From contig NZ_SAUN01000001.1 of the NCBI RefSeq assembly GCF_004011505.1, forward strand, positions 310,001-374,000: a stretch of 64,000 nt of DNA, read 5' to 3'. The position numbers and the translations under genes were made by a program. Positions 26,983 through 39,267 of this stretch are shown piece by piece; within the stretch, counting starts at the first letter, position 1; the number at the start of each line of letters is the position of its first letter. This stretch comes from Nonomuraea polychroma. GTDB taxonomy: Bacteria > Actinomycetota > Actinomycetes > Streptosporangiales > Streptosporangiaceae. Under the pieces are notes generated by a model. The model did not search any database. It was not told where the DNA came from and saw only the letters and a program-made list of their open reading frames with translations.

Positions 26983-27843
26983 TCAGCCGGAGGTGGTCGC
27001 CGGCGACTCCCGGCGCGACAGGATCGAGGCGAAGAAGTCCTTGACCGGCTCGAGCACCCGCATCGGCTCGTGGCCCACGCCCGGCACGACGTCGAGCCGC
27101 ACGCTGATCCCGTGGGCCTCGAAATTGTCACGCAGCGCCCTGAGCCGCTCGACGCGCGTGACCCCGTAGGCGTCGGCGCCGTCCATCCAGTTGGCGTCAC
27201 CCTGGTTGTTGATCTCCCAGGTCTCCACGTCCGCGCTGCCCACGACCATGTGCACGGGCACGTCCCGCAGCTCACTCACCCGTGGCGCGCAGCCGAACTC
27301 CTCCTCGAATCCCTTCAGCCCGATCCACCACGGGCTGTCGTAGTCGATGGAGGTGATCCGTCCCGGCGCGCCGATGGACAACCCGGCGAGCCGGTCGGGA
27401 TGCAGGTACGCGAACCGGTGCACGAACTGGCCGCCACCGGAGAACCCGTGCAGCAGGAACCGCCGGGTGTCCACGTTGAAGCGCTCGCCGACCTCGTCCG
27501 CCATGGCCAGCAGCACCTCGTCGAAGCGGATGTCGCCGTACCGGAGGAACTTGAAGTTGTGCAGGTCGTCGGGGTCGCCGATGCCGGCGGGGAAGAGCGG
27601 GGCGAGGACGAGGCAGCCGTGCCGCTCGGCCCATTCGGCGAAGTTGTCACGGTACTGCGGGCCGCGCCGGGCTGTTCCATGCTGCAGGACGACCAGGGGC
27701 AGCGCTGGGCCGTCCTGGTCGTGCGCCGAGGGTACGTACAGGCAGTAGGAGAACCTCTGATCGAATTTCGACGCGAAAAGGGTCGTGGCGCCCGCCGAAT
27801 AGAAGCCCGTCGGATGCCTGACCACATGCAGTGCCTTCACCAT
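26983..27843 (-). CDS. Alpha/beta hydrolase (PHB-depolymerase/esterase-like)
   Basis: 286 residues. The oxyanion region LVVLQHGTARRG, nucleophile elbow GFSGGGQFVHRFAYLHPD and a late His in PGVGHEPM make a complete Ser-Asp-His set. No signal peptide, so it is cytoplasmic. It probably cleaves an ester or polyester unit; the substrate is unknown. It is divergent from the ArsR-type gene, with about 68 bp between them. Confidence 0.85.
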   Translation of the reverse strand: MVKALHVVRHPTGFYSAGATTLFASKFDQRFSYCLYVPSAHDQDGPALPLVVLQHGTARRGPQYRDNFAEWAERHGCLVLAPLFPAGIGDPDDLHNFKFLRYGDIRFDEVLLAMADEVGERFNVDTRRFLLHGFSGGGQFVHRFAYLHPDRLAGLSIGAPGRITSIDYDSPWWIGLKGFEEEFGCAPRVSELRDVPVHMVVGSADVETWEINNQGDANWMDGADAYGVTRVERLRALRDNFEAHGISVRLDVVPGVGHEPMRVLEPVKDFFASILSRRESPATTSG

Positions 27844-27911
27844 GAGCCCACAGCCTGTGCAAACACCGGTTCGCTCACAAGGAGATTGACGCGAACGCGG
27901 TAATCTGCAGG

Positions 27912-28988
27912 GTGGCCGTCACGCTCTACCTCGACTCGACCGGCGCCGGATCCATCGCCGTGCAGCAGTCGCCGCTGGCGGAGCTGTGCGCCTGCCTGCA
28001 CGCCCTCGACGAGCCAGGACACCACCCCGCCAGCGCGGGCTGGGTGGCCAGGGCACAGCGCGACGTGGACGGCGACCTGCTGGACACGGCCGCCGCCTGG
28101 GCGCCGCTCTGGGGCGGCTTCCGCGCCCGCTACCTCCTGCCCCTGTCGGCCGGTCCACGGCGTACGCTCTTCGCCGAGCTGCAGGACATCGCCGAGTTGC
28201 CCATCGGCGACTTCGTGGGGATGACCGTGCAGGCGCTCATCGGCAAGAACGAGACCGAGCCGGCGCCCGTCCTCGGCGACGACCTGCTGCAACGGCTGCG
28301 GCTGATCTCCACCAGCCGTATGGAGATCGCAGCCAGGCTGCGCGCCGACCCGGAGACGTTCCGCGCCGCGTTACTCGGCTTCCTGGCCGCGTTCGCGGCC
28401 GCGGCCTTCGACGCCGAGTGGCGCGTCCTGCGCCCCGCCCTCGACCGGGACGGCGCGCTGCGCGAACGCGACCTGCGCAACAAGGGCGCACTGGTCCTCG
28501 CCGACTATCCGACCACGCTCGCCACCTCTGCCACCGGCCCCTCGTCAGGGCCGCTGCGGATCGTGTTCGACAAGCTCTACAACGCCACCGCCCGCGTGCA
28601 CGCCGGGCGTCCCTGCCTGCTCGTCCCCACGGTCCACGGGCGGCCGCACTTCGTGATCAAGCACTTTCCCGGCTACCCGGTCGTCATCCAGTACAGCCCG
28701 GACGCGGCCGACATGCCGACGCTGGAGACGGCCAGGCGCCGGCTCGCCGCGCTCCAGGACCCCACCAGGCTGCGCCTCTGCTACGCCATCGTGCGCACTC
28801 CGGTCGCCACCGCGGAGCTGGCCACGCAGCTCGGCATGAGCGCGCCCCAGGTCTCCCGGCACCTGCGCAGGCTCAGGGAGGCCGGGCTCGTCCACACTCA
28901 CCGGCGCGGCTCGGTCGTCTACTACCAGTTGGACACCGCCGCCGTCGAACGCCTCGGGCCCGACCTACTCTCCGTCCTGTACCGCTGA
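27912..28988 (+). CDS. ArsR-type regulator with DUF5937-like N-terminus
   Basis: 358 residues from GTG 27912. About 260 N-terminal residues of a helical sensor-like domain precede a C-terminal ArsR winged helix (ARRRLAALQDPTRLRLCYAIV, then MSAPQVSRHLRRLREAGLV). No metal-binding Cys cluster is seen in the HTH part, so it is unlikely to sense arsenic. The 3' end overlaps the converging DUF4439 gene by 24 bp. Confidence 0.88.
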   Translation: MAVTLYLDSTGAGSIAVQQSPLAELCACLHALDEPGHHPASAGWVARAQRDVDGDLLDTAAAWAPLWGGFRARYLLPLSAGPRRTLFAELQDIAELPIGDFVGMTVQALIGKNETEPAPVLGDDLLQRLRLISTSRMEIAARLRADPETFRAALLGFLAAFAAAAFDAEWRVLRPALDRDGALRERDLRNKGALVLADYPTTLATSATGPSSGPLRIVFDKLYNATARVHAGRPCLLVPTVHGRPHFVIKHFPGYPVVIQYSPDAADMPTLETARRRLAALQDPTRLRLCYAIVRTPVATAELATQLGMSAPQVSRHLRRLREAGLVHTHRRGSVVYYQLDTAAVERLGPDLLSVLYR

Positions 28989-29435
28989 GGGGGAGGGCGA
29001 GGGCGAGGCCGCCGCGGCGACCGGCATGCCGGGGAACGCGGACGGCTGGGCGGGCCGGAAGGAGTAGGCGCGGGTGACCGCCTCCTGCATGGCCAGCGCG
29101 GCATAGCGGCGCAGCGACTCGTCCTGCGCGGCCGCCAGCTCCAGGTAGGCGGCCGTGACACCGGTCTCCAGGTGCACGGCCAGCTTGGCCGCCTGGGTGG
29201 CGTTGGAGGGGAAGAACGGCAGCGCGTAGGACGCGTCGGGCTCGGCCGGCCGGCCGCCGCGCGTCGTGATGAACCCCCGCAACTGGTCGCGGCGCGCCCG
29301 GTGGGCGTCGAAGGCCGCGCTCATCCTCTCCCGCAGCGACCCGGACGTCCGCGCGCCCAGCAGCCCGTACGCGAACAGCACCGCGTGCTCGGCCGCCAGC
29401 GCCTTGCGCAACTTCTCGACGTCGCCGGCGGTCAC
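28965..29435 (-). CDS. DUF4439 ferritin-like protein
   Basis: 156 residues from GTG 29435, overlapping the lipoprotein gene stop as GTGA. Four-helix ferritin-like pattern with AAEHAVLFAYGLLGAR, AHRARRDQLRGFI and a late AYLELAAAQDESLRRYAALAMQEAV. The C-terminal tail is Ala/Ser/Pro-rich. It pairs with the upstream lipoprotein of similar helical make-up; both may form one extracytoplasmic complex. Function unknown. Confidence 0.8.
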   Translation of the reverse strand: MTAGDVEKLRKALAAEHAVLFAYGLLGARTSGSLRERMSAAFDAHRARRDQLRGFITTRGGRPAEPDASYALPFFPSNATQAAKLAVHLETGVTAAYLELAAAQDESLRRYAALAMQEAVTRAYSFRPAQPSAFPGMPVAAAASPSPSPSAVQDGE

Positions 29436-29914
29436 AGGGACCTCGGCAGGGCGACGGCATGGGCGGCCTCGCAGGCGCCGATGCTGGCGATGAGCTGGGC
29501 CATCCCTGGCGAGACGCTCGCGAGCTGGCGCGCCCGCAGCGCAGCTGCCTTGCGCTCGAGGTCGCGCAATCGCGACAGCGACGTCTTCGGCATGGCGGTG
29601 GCGGACGGCGTCGCGGAGCCCGAGGCGGACAACCTCGTGGGGGCGGTGGCCTTGACGTGCTTGCGCAGCTCGTTGAGATGGGCCTGGTGACGGTCCCTGA
29701 AGGGGACCAGCTTCTGCGCCCCGCCCGCGATCAGCGATGAATAGAGCGCGATCGTCCGTTCCTTCTCCGCGATCAGCTCTTTCAGCAGGAGCGTCTCGGG
29801 GGAGTCCGGAGCCTGGGAGGGCGGCTGCGGCGGCGGGCCGGAAGCGCTGCAGGCGGTGAGAGCGGCCGCTCCGCCCGCCAGCAAGACTCGCCGGGAGAGG
29901 TGACGCGGGCGCAC
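29432..29914 (-). CDS. Tat-type lipoprotein, ferritin-like
   Basis: 160 residues from GTG 29914 behind GGAGG. The signal reads SRRVLLAGGAAALTAC: twin arginine, short hydrophobic core and a lipobox Cys, so it is likely Tat-exported and lipid-anchored. The mature part is a Pro-rich linker and helices with EKERTIALYSSLI and FRDRHQAHLNELRKH, whose spaced Glu/His look like ferritin-type metal ligands. Translationally coupled to DUF4439. Confidence 0.8.
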   Translation of the reverse strand: MRPRHLSRRVLLAGGAAALTACSASGPPPQPPSQAPDSPETLLLKELIAEKERTIALYSSLIAGGAQKLVPFRDRHQAHLNELRKHVKATAPTRLSASGSATPSATAMPKTSLSRLRDLERKAAALRARQLASVSPGMAQLIASIGACEAAHAVALPRSL

Positions 29915-30133
29915 GGACAGGAACCTCCAGTATTGCGGAACCGACTAGCATCGTACGGGCTCCTGCCCGCGATCGCTGTCGGCGACGCTCGCCATTCGAC
30001 CATGATGAGTGGCGCTCTTTCCGTGCCCTCATACGGATAGGGTGTCAACTGTCGTCGCTGGCTGCGCGGCCAGGCGGCGGAGAGCCCGAGGCGAGGTCCG
30101 CCCGGCTGAGACATGACAATAGGGGAGGTCGAT

Positions 30134-30619
30134 ATGGGCAGCGCATCACCCCGCGACCACCTGATGAAGCTCCTGGAGCCTGTGGTCAGCGCGGAGGGCC
30201 TCGATCTGGAGGACATCACGGTCACCCAGGCAGGCAAGCGACGCTTGCTGCGTGTGATCGTGGATCGGGACGGCGGCGTGAGCCTCGACGACGTGGCCGA
30301 CGTGAGCCTGGCCGTCTCGACGGCGCTGGACGACGACGACGCGATGGGCCAGGCGGCTTACACGCTTGAGGTCTCCTCGCCGGGCGTCGACCGCCCTCTC
30401 ACCGAGCCGCGTCACTGGCGGCGTGCGGCCAAACGCCTGGTGAAGGCCGAGATGAAAGACGGCACCGTGGTGGAGGGCCGGATCCTGGCGGCGGACGAGA
30501 GCGGCGTCGACATGGACGTCGCGGGCACCGCGCGCCGGCTTGATTACGTGGACCTGACCCGGGGACGGGTGCAGGTGGAGTTCCGCCGTCTCGACGACGT
30601 CGACGGCGACGAAGGCTAA
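30134..30619 (+). CDS. rimP: Ribosome maturation factor RimP
   Basis: 161 residues from ATG 30134, with GGGGAGG upstream. RimP signatures: GLDLEDITVTQAGKRRLLRV, YTLEVSSPGVDRPLTEPRHW. Needed for 30S subunit maturation. First gene of the rimP-nusA-ylxR-infB operon, the standard bacterial order. nusA starts 12 bp downstream. Confidence 0.96.
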   Translation: MGSASPRDHLMKLLEPVVSAEGLDLEDITVTQAGKRRLLRVIVDRDGGVSLDDVADVSLAVSTALDDDDAMGQAAYTLEVSSPGVDRPLTEPRHWRRAAKRLVKAEMKDGTVVEGRILAADESGVDMDVAGTARRLDYVDLTRGRVQVEFRRLDDVDGDEG

Positions 30620-30631
30620 GGGGGAGCCGCC

Positions 30632-31636
30632 GTGGACATCGACATGAGCGTCCTGCGCAGCCTGGAACGTGAAAAGGACATCTCCTTCGACCTGGTGGTC
30701 AAGGCGATCGAGGACGCGCTGCTGATCGCGTACTTCCGGACCGAGGGCGCGGCCTCCAAGGCGCGCGCCGAGCTCGACAGGAGCAGCGGTCACGTGACCA
30801 TCTGGGCGGCCGAGCTCGACGAGGAGGGCGACGTCGTCAGGGAATACGACGACACGCCCAACAACTTCAGCAGGATCGCCGCCACCACCGCCAAGCAGGT
30901 CATCCTGCAGCAGCTGCGCGACGCCGAAGACGAGATCAACTTCGGCGAGTACGCCAGCCGCGAGGGCGAGCTGGTCTCCGGCGTCATCCAGCAGGGCAAG
31001 GATCCCCGCGTGGTGCTGGTCGACCTGGGCAAGATCGAGGCCGTGCTGCCGCACGCCGAGCAGGTGCCCGGCGAGGAATACGGGCACGGGGAGCGCATCC
31101 GCGCCTACGTGGTGCAGGTGAAGAAGGGCCACAAGGGCCCCTCGGTCACCTTGTCGCGCACGCATCCCGGGCTGGTGAAGAAACTGTTCGCCCTGGAGGT
31201 CCCGGAGATCGCCGACGGCACCGTGGAGATCGCCGCGGTGGCGCGCGAGGCCGGGCACCGTACGAAGATCGCGGTCAGGTCGCGCAAGCCCGGCGTCAAC
31301 GCCAAGGGCGCGTGCATCGGCCCGATGGGCTCGCGCGTGCGCAACGTGATGACCGAGCTCCACGGCGAGAAGATCGACATCATCGACTGGTCGGAGGACC
31401 CGGCGGAGTTCGTCGGGAATGCGCTCTCTCCCGCGCGTGTTTCACATGTCGAGGTTCTCGACTTGGAGGGGCGCGTCGCGCGGGTGACCGTGCCCGACTA
31501 CCAGCTCTCGCTGGCCATCGGGAAAGAGGGGCAGAACGCCCGGCTGGCCGCACGGCTCACGGGATGGCGGATCGACATCCGGCCCGATACACAAGCGGAA
31601 GATGCCGCCGGTTCCGTAGATGCGTCAACACGGTAA
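30632..31636 (+). CDS. nusA: Transcription termination/antitermination protein NusA
   Basis: 334 residues from GTG 30632 behind AAGGGGGAG. N-terminal RNA polymerase-binding domain, S1 domain ([21 protein letters not shown]), then two KH domains ([38 protein letters not shown]). It lacks the acidic C-terminal repeats of gamma-proteobacterial NusA, as is normal in actinomycetes. The 3' end overlaps ylxR by 17 bp. Confidence 0.97.
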   Translation: MDIDMSVLRSLEREKDISFDLVVKAIEDALLIAYFRTEGAASKARAELDRSSGHVTIWAAELDEEGDVVREYDDTPNNFSRIAATTAKQVILQQLRDAEDEINFGEYASREGELVSGVIQQGKDPRVVLVDLGKIEAVLPHAEQVPGEEYGHGERIRAYVVQVKKGHKGPSVTLSRTHPGLVKKLFALEVPEIADGTVEIAAVAREAGHRTKIAVRSRKPGVNAKGACIGPMGSRVRNVMTELHGEKIDIIDWSEDPAEFVGNALSPARVSHVEVLDLEGRVARVTVPDYQLSLAIGKEGQNARLAARLTGWRIDIRPDTQAEDAAGSVDASTR

Positions 31637-31919
31637 GCTGGAATATGGTGGCCAAGCGGCCCCACAGCGCACCTGTGTGGGCTGCAGGGTTCGCACGGCT
31701 AAGTCCGAGCTGCTCCGCCTGGTGAGGGTCGAGGATCATGTGGTCCCTGACCTGCGAGGACGGCTTCCTGGCCGCGGTGCATCGCTGCATCCGTCCTTGG
31801 GCTGTCTGGAGCTCGCCGAGCGGCGCCGGGCGTTTCCGCGCGCATTTCGCGTGCGGGGGCCGCTCGACGTTTCGCGCGTACGGGCACACCTAGAAGGAGA
31901 ACCACGAAATGTCATGTAG
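31620..31919 (+). CDS. ylxR: YlxR family RNA-binding protein
   Basis: 99 residues. The core [19 protein letters not shown] ... [10 protein letters not shown] ... [10 protein letters not shown] is the YlxR (DUF448) signature with the Cys-x2-Cys start. ATG 31620 lies within the nusA 3' end; no later start is available in frame before the motif. Between nusA and infB, its usual place. Confidence 0.88.
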   Translation: MRQHGKLEYGGQAAPQRTCVGCRVRTAKSELLRLVRVEDHVVPDLRGRLPGRGASLHPSLGCLELAERRRAFPRAFRVRGPLDVSRVRAHLEGEPRNVM

Positions 31920-32044
31920 GACGCCGAGTTGATGGGCGGAGTCAGATTGCTATGAGCGCCTGATGAGCACGCGGCGATGAAGACGTCAAGGTAGCGACGG
32001 TCCGGACGGCACAGCCAGCCTCCCGGGCCGAGTAAGGGAGTGCA

Positions 32045-35194
<3,150 letters not shown>

Positions 35195-35204
35195 CACGCG
35201 GCAT

Positions 35205-35233
35205 GGCGCCCGGCGGGACATCCGCCGGGCGCC
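35205..35233 (+). terminator. Hairpin after infB
   Basis: GGCGCCCGGCGG (35205-35216) and CCGCCGGGCGCC (35222-35233) form a 12 bp perfect stem with a 5-base loop, 10 bp after infB. There is no T-run, so it may be leaky and tune expression of the genes behind it. Confidence 0.8.
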
Positions 35234-35314
35234 TCTCGCACGTCCTGGCCTGGTCTCCACCGCAGCAGGCCGGCCGTGCGTCCACCACACCAGGCCAAGC
35301 GGTGGTAGCCAACG

Positions 35315-35611
35315 ATGTATGTGGGTGCTCTGACCCTGGACATCCTGCTCGGCGACGTACGGTCGCTGAAGCAGAAGCGCTCTGCCGTCCGGCCTCTGAT
35401 CGCCGAGCTGCAGCGACGTTATCCCAGCATCGCGGTGGCCGAGACCGGTCATCTCGACCTGCATCGCAGGGCTGAGATCGGCGTCGCGGTGATCTCCGCC
35501 TCCGCGGGTAACTGCAAAGAGGTGATGGACGCCTGCGAGCGGATGGTGGCCTTCCGCCCCGAGATCGAGCTGCTGTCGGCCAGGCAGCGGCTCTACACCG
35601 ACGAAGATTGA
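35315..35611 (+). CDS. DUF503 family protein (YlxP-like)
   Basis: 98 residues. The DUF503 signature is MYVGALTLDILLGDVRSLKQ at the N-terminus, then KRSAVRPLIAELQRRYPSIAVAE minus its last three residues. Small protein found between infB and rbfA in many bacteria, linked to 30S assembly by position only. No strong ribosome site before ATG 35315. Confidence 0.9.
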   Translation: MYVGALTLDILLGDVRSLKQKRSAVRPLIAELQRRYPSIAVAETGHLDLHRRAEIGVAVISASAGNCKEVMDACERMVAFRPEIELLSARQRLYTDED

Positions 35612-35650
35612 ACGACAGCACGGCCAGGTCGTGCGTGAGGGGGAGCGAAC

Positions 35651-36097
35651 ATGGTGGATGCCGCACGAGCGCGCAAGCTCGCCGACCGCATCCAGCAGAT
35701 CGTCGCCGAGATGCTGGAGCGCCGGATCAAGGATCCGCGCCTGGGCTTCATCACCGTGACTGACACGCGCGTCACCGCTGACCTGCGTGAGGCGACGGTC
35801 TTCTACACGGTGTTCGGCTCCGAGGCCGAGCGGGCCGACAGCGCGGCCGCCCTGGAAAGCGCCAAGGGCATCCTCCGCTCCGAAGTCGGCCGGCAGACCG
35901 GCGTACGCTTCGCTCCGACGCTGACGTTCAAGCACGACCCGCTGCCCGACAGCGCACGCCACCTCGACGACCTCATCAACGCCGCCCGGGCGCGGGACGC
36001 CGAGGTGGCGCGCCAGGCCCAGAGCGCGGCGTACGCGGGCGACGCGGATCCCTACAAGAAGCCCGATGAGGGCGAGGACGAGGAAGAGCCGGCGTGA
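35651..36097 (+). CDS. rbfA: Ribosome-binding factor A
   Basis: 148 residues. KH-like fold with [39 protein letters not shown] and a later [17 protein letters not shown]. Assists 16S rRNA 5'-end maturation and cold growth. AGGGGGAG upstream of ATG 35651. It ends in an acidic tail ([10 protein letters not shown]) and overlaps the next gene by 4 bp (GTGA). Confidence 0.95.
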   Translation: MVDAARARKLADRIQQIVAEMLERRIKDPRLGFITVTDTRVTADLREATVFYTVFGSEAERADSAAALESAKGILRSEVGRQTGVRFAPTLTFKHDPLPDSARHLDDLINAARARDAEVARQAQSAAYAGDADPYKKPDEGEDEEEPA

Positions 36098-37134
36098 CGC
36101 CCGACGTGAGGGACCGGGCCGACCGGCCGGCGCGTGTCGAGTCTCACAACGGCGTCGGCGGCGGCGCGATACCGGAGAGCGACTGGAACCGGGCGCTGCA
36201 CCTGATCAAACAGGCTGACGAGGTGGCCCTGGTCTGCCACGTGACGCCCGACGGCGACGCGCTCGGCTCGATGCTGGCCGTGGCCTTCGTGCTGCGGTCG
36301 ATGGGCAAGCGGGTCGTGGCGTCGTTCGGCGACCAGCCGTTCGCGGTGCCGCGACTGCTGCGGTTCCTGCCGGGGCAGGAGATGTTGGTGCCGCCGGCGG
36401 AGTTCCCCGTCGCGCCGGAGCTGGTGATCTCGTTCGACTCCTCGACGTTCGAGCGGCTGGGGATGCTCGGCGACAACACCGCCAGGGCGCGCGAGGTCAT
36501 CGTGGTCGACCACCATCCGTCCAACGCCGGGTTCGGCACGCTCGGGATCATCGACGCCAAGGCCGCGGCCACGGCGATGCTGGCCGAGCAGCTCATCTAC
36601 CGGCTGGGCGGGCGGCTCGACCGGGACATCGCCACGTGCCTGTACGCGGGCCTCGTGACCGACACCGGCTCGTTCCGCCACTCCTCGACCACGCCTGCCG
36701 TGCACCAGATGGCGGCCAGGCTCGTGGCGACGGGGCTGCGTACCGACGAGATCGCCCGCGAGCTGTGGGACCGTTCGCCGTTCAGCTACCTCAAGGTGCT
36801 GGCCGCCGCCCTGGACCGGGTGAAGCTGGAGGGCGGGCTGGTGTGGACGTACGTGACGCGGGTCGACCGTGCCGCGTACGGGCTGCCGTACGCCGAGCTC
36901 GAAGGCATCATCGACATCGTGCGGCGCACCGACGAGGCCGAGGTGGCGGTCGTGCTCAAGGAGGACGACCAGGGCGCCTGGCAGGTGTCCACCAGGTCCA
37001 AGGGCACCGTCGACGTGGCCGCCGCGTGTGCGGCGCTGGGCGGCGGCGGGCACCACAACGCGGCCGGTTACACCTCGCACGCCACCGTGGAGGAGACCAT
37101 GGCCGCCTTCAAGCGCGAGCTGGGGATGGCGTGA
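36094..37134 (+). CDS. nrnA: DHH phosphoesterase (NrnA-type oligoribonuclease/pAp phosphatase)
   Basis: 346 residues from GTG 36094. DHH family motifs: [25 protein letters not shown] and the C-terminal DHHA1 motif [10 protein letters not shown]. It degrades nanoRNA and pAp, and possibly cyclic dinucleotide products. Placed between rbfA and truB, the usual actinobacterial order. Its stop region GGGGATGGCGTGA is repeated almost exactly 52 bp later, before truB. Confidence 0.92.
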   Translation: MTPDVRDRADRPARVESHNGVGGGAIPESDWNRALHLIKQADEVALVCHVTPDGDALGSMLAVAFVLRSMGKRVVASFGDQPFAVPRLLRFLPGQEMLVPPAEFPVAPELVISFDSSTFERLGMLGDNTARAREVIVVDHHPSNAGFGTLGIIDAKAAATAMLAEQLIYRLGGRLDRDIATCLYAGLVTDTGSFRHSSTTPAVHQMAARLVATGLRTDEIARELWDRSPFSYLKVLAAALDRVKLEGGLVWTYVTRVDRAAYGLPYAELEGIIDIVRRTDEAEVAVVLKEDDQGAWQVSTRSKGTVDVAAACAALGGGGHHNAAGYTSHATVEETMAAFKRELGMA

Positions 37135-37186
37135 CGGCCACCGAGCCAGGCGGAATGGCGTTCGGACGAGGGCAGGGGATGGCTTG

Positions 37187-38059
37187 ATGGCCGAGAGCGG
37201 TCTGATCATCGTCGACAAGCCGGCCGATTGGACATCCCACGACGTGGTGGCCAAGATGCGGCGCATCGCGGGCACCCGCCGCGTGGGGCACGCCGGCACG
37301 CTGGACCCGATGGCGACGGGCGTGCTGGTGATCGGCGTGGAGAAGGCGACCAGGCTGCTCGGCCACCTGGCGCTGACCGAGAAGGTCTACGAGGCCACGA
37401 TCAGGCTCGGCGCCAGCACGAACACCGACGACGCCGAGGGCGAGGTGACCGCCACGGCCTCGGCGGCCGGTGTGACCACGGCCGAGATCCACAAGGGCGT
37501 CGCCGCGCTGACCGGGGAGATCATGCAGGTCCCGCCGCAGGTCAGCGCCATCAAGGTGAACGGGCAGCGGGCTTACAAGACCGCGCGGGCAGGCGGCGAG
37601 GTCGAGCTGGCGGCCAGGCCCGTCACGGTTCGGGCGTTCGACGTGCTGGACATCAGGGTCCATGAGGACGTGGTGGACGTGGACGCGGTCGTGACCTGCT
37701 CCAGCGGGACCTACATCCGCGCGCTGGCCCGCGACCTGGGCGCGGCGCTCGGGGTCGGAGGGCATCTGACGCGGCTGCGGCGTACCCGGGTGGGGCCCTA
37801 TGACCTGGCACTGGCCAGGACCATCGAGCAGCTCGCCGAGGAGTGCGTGATCCTGCCGATCGGGGAGGCCGTGGCGGCGGCGTTCGCGCGCAGGGACGTG
37901 ACGGCTGAGGAAGCGCGCGTCGTCGCGCACGGTGGGCGGCTGCCTGCGATCGGCTTCGGGAAAGGGCCGATCGGCGTGTTCGGGCCGGAGGGTGAGTTGC
38001 TCGCGCTGGTCGAGGAGCAGGGCAGAACCGCCAAGCCCATCGCCGTCTTCGCCGGCTGA
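37187..38059 (+). CDS. truB: tRNA pseudouridine(55) synthase
   Basis: 290 residues from ATG 37187. Catalytic Asp40 in GHAGTLDPMATG, plus PPQVSAIKVNGQRAYKTAR and CSSGTYIRALARDLG. Makes the T-loop pseudouridine of tRNAs. The C-terminal PUA-like part carries GKGPIGVFGPEGELLALVE. Last gene of the co-directional block; a weak GGCCGGTC/GACCGGCC inverted repeat (38068-38109) lies in the convergent gap behind it. Confidence 0.96.
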   Translation: MAESGLIIVDKPADWTSHDVVAKMRRIAGTRRVGHAGTLDPMATGVLVIGVEKATRLLGHLALTEKVYEATIRLGASTNTDDAEGEVTATASAAGVTTAEIHKGVAALTGEIMQVPPQVSAIKVNGQRAYKTARAGGEVELAARPVTVRAFDVLDIRVHEDVVDVDAVVTCSSGTYIRALARDLGAALGVGGHLTRLRRTRVGPYDLALARTIEQLAEECVILPIGEAVAAAFARRDVTAEEARVVAHGGRLPAIGFGKGPIGVFGPEGELLALVEEQGRTAKPIAVFAG

Positions 38060-38153
38060 TCGCCTTCGGCCGGTCGGCCCCGGTTTCCCGCACATCACCG
38101 TGACCGGCCCGCGCTCCTCTCCGTCGCCCCGCACTTCGGCGGCGGTCCCTGGT

Positions 38154-39173
38154 TCAGGCGGGCTTGTGGGCGACGATGATGTCGCGGACGATCGCCTGGT
38201 CCACCCAGTGCTCGAAGTCGGGGTAGTCCATCACCTGGAGGCCGGCCGCGGTGAGGATCTCCGCCAGGTCGGAGCTCTTGCCGCCATAGGTGTTCCAGGC
38301 GATGCCCATCGCGCCGCCAGGACGCAGCAGTCCGGCCCAGACGGGCACGGCCTGGCGCAGCAGCTCCAGAGGGCTGCGGGACAGGCCCGAGCCGCCCTTG
38401 CTGCCGTGCTGGACGCCGTAGGGGGCATCGGCCACCAGCACGTCGAACGAGCGCGGCTTGAAGAACTCGCGGCTCTTCAGCGTGTCGGCGTTGACCATGG
38501 TCAGGTGCTGCACGTCCCCTGCCTTGATCGCCTCCTTCGACAGCCCGAACGTGATGTTGAGCCGCCGCCCGACCAGGGCCCGCTCGCGGCGCACCGGCAC
38601 GGTCTCGGCGGTGTGCTTGAGCCGCTTGTTGCGTAGCCAGGCCTTGATGAAGCCCGTGTACGCCTCGAAGTCCTTGCCGTCGACGTCGATCCCGTAAGCG
38701 TCGTAGCCGTACATGAGGGCCTGGTTGAGCGTCGTGCCCCGCCCGCACAGCGGGTCGAACACCGACAGCCGCTCGTCCAGCCCCTTGTCCCCGGCCAGGA
38801 TGGTGACGTTGAGCAGCAGCTTGGTGAAGTGCTCGTTGGTCTTGCCCGCGTACTTCTGAATGGTGATCAGGTCACTGCTCAGCCGGTCGAGCGACTGCAT
38901 GTGCAGCGGCCTGAGGAGCTCGCCCTCGATCCCAAAAATTGCGTAAACCGAGGAAAGGTTTGACAAAAGCGCGATGTCTGGCTGGGTGAGCGGCTCAGCC
39001 GTCTCGAACGTCACGTACGGCACGCCGCCGATCGTGGTCTCCTCGCTGCCCAGCACCTCACCTCGGAGGGCCTGCGCGCCGAAGACCGCCAGCTCGCTCC
39101 TCGTCAGCCGGACGGAGCTCTCGCCATAGACCCGGTTGAACGCAGGCAGGATCAGAAGCGCGTATCGAGGCAT
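38154..39173 (-). CDS. TRM11-like SAM-dependent methyltransferase
   Basis: 339 residues from ATG 39173. The N-terminal half is a THUMP-like or unique domain (RYALLILPAFNRVYGESSVR). The Rossmann methyltransferase half has motif I VFDPLCGRGTTLNQAL and motif IV VADAPYGVQHG, where most relatives have DPPY. The nearest known type methylates guanosine in tRNA (N2), but the altered motif IV leaves the target open. Convergent to truB and divergent from ribF. Confidence 0.85.
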   Translation of the reverse strand: MPRYALLILPAFNRVYGESSVRLTRSELAVFGAQALRGEVLGSEETTIGGVPYVTFETAEPLTQPDIALLSNLSSVYAIFGIEGELLRPLHMQSLDRLSSDLITIQKYAGKTNEHFTKLLLNVTILAGDKGLDERLSVFDPLCGRGTTLNQALMYGYDAYGIDVDGKDFEAYTGFIKAWLRNKRLKHTAETVPVRRERALVGRRLNITFGLSKEAIKAGDVQHLTMVNADTLKSREFFKPRSFDVLVADAPYGVQHGSKGGSGLSRSPLELLRQAVPVWAGLLRPGGAMGIAWNTYGGKSSDLAEILTAAGLQVMDYPDFEHWVDQAIVRDIIVAHKPA

Positions 39174-39267
39174 GATGCCCGATCCTATCGCCCTCGATTG
39201 GGGGAAACCGAGACGCGCGTGGCAGGCTTGTGGGGTATTGAGCCGCCACGAGCGAACGGGGCCTAGC

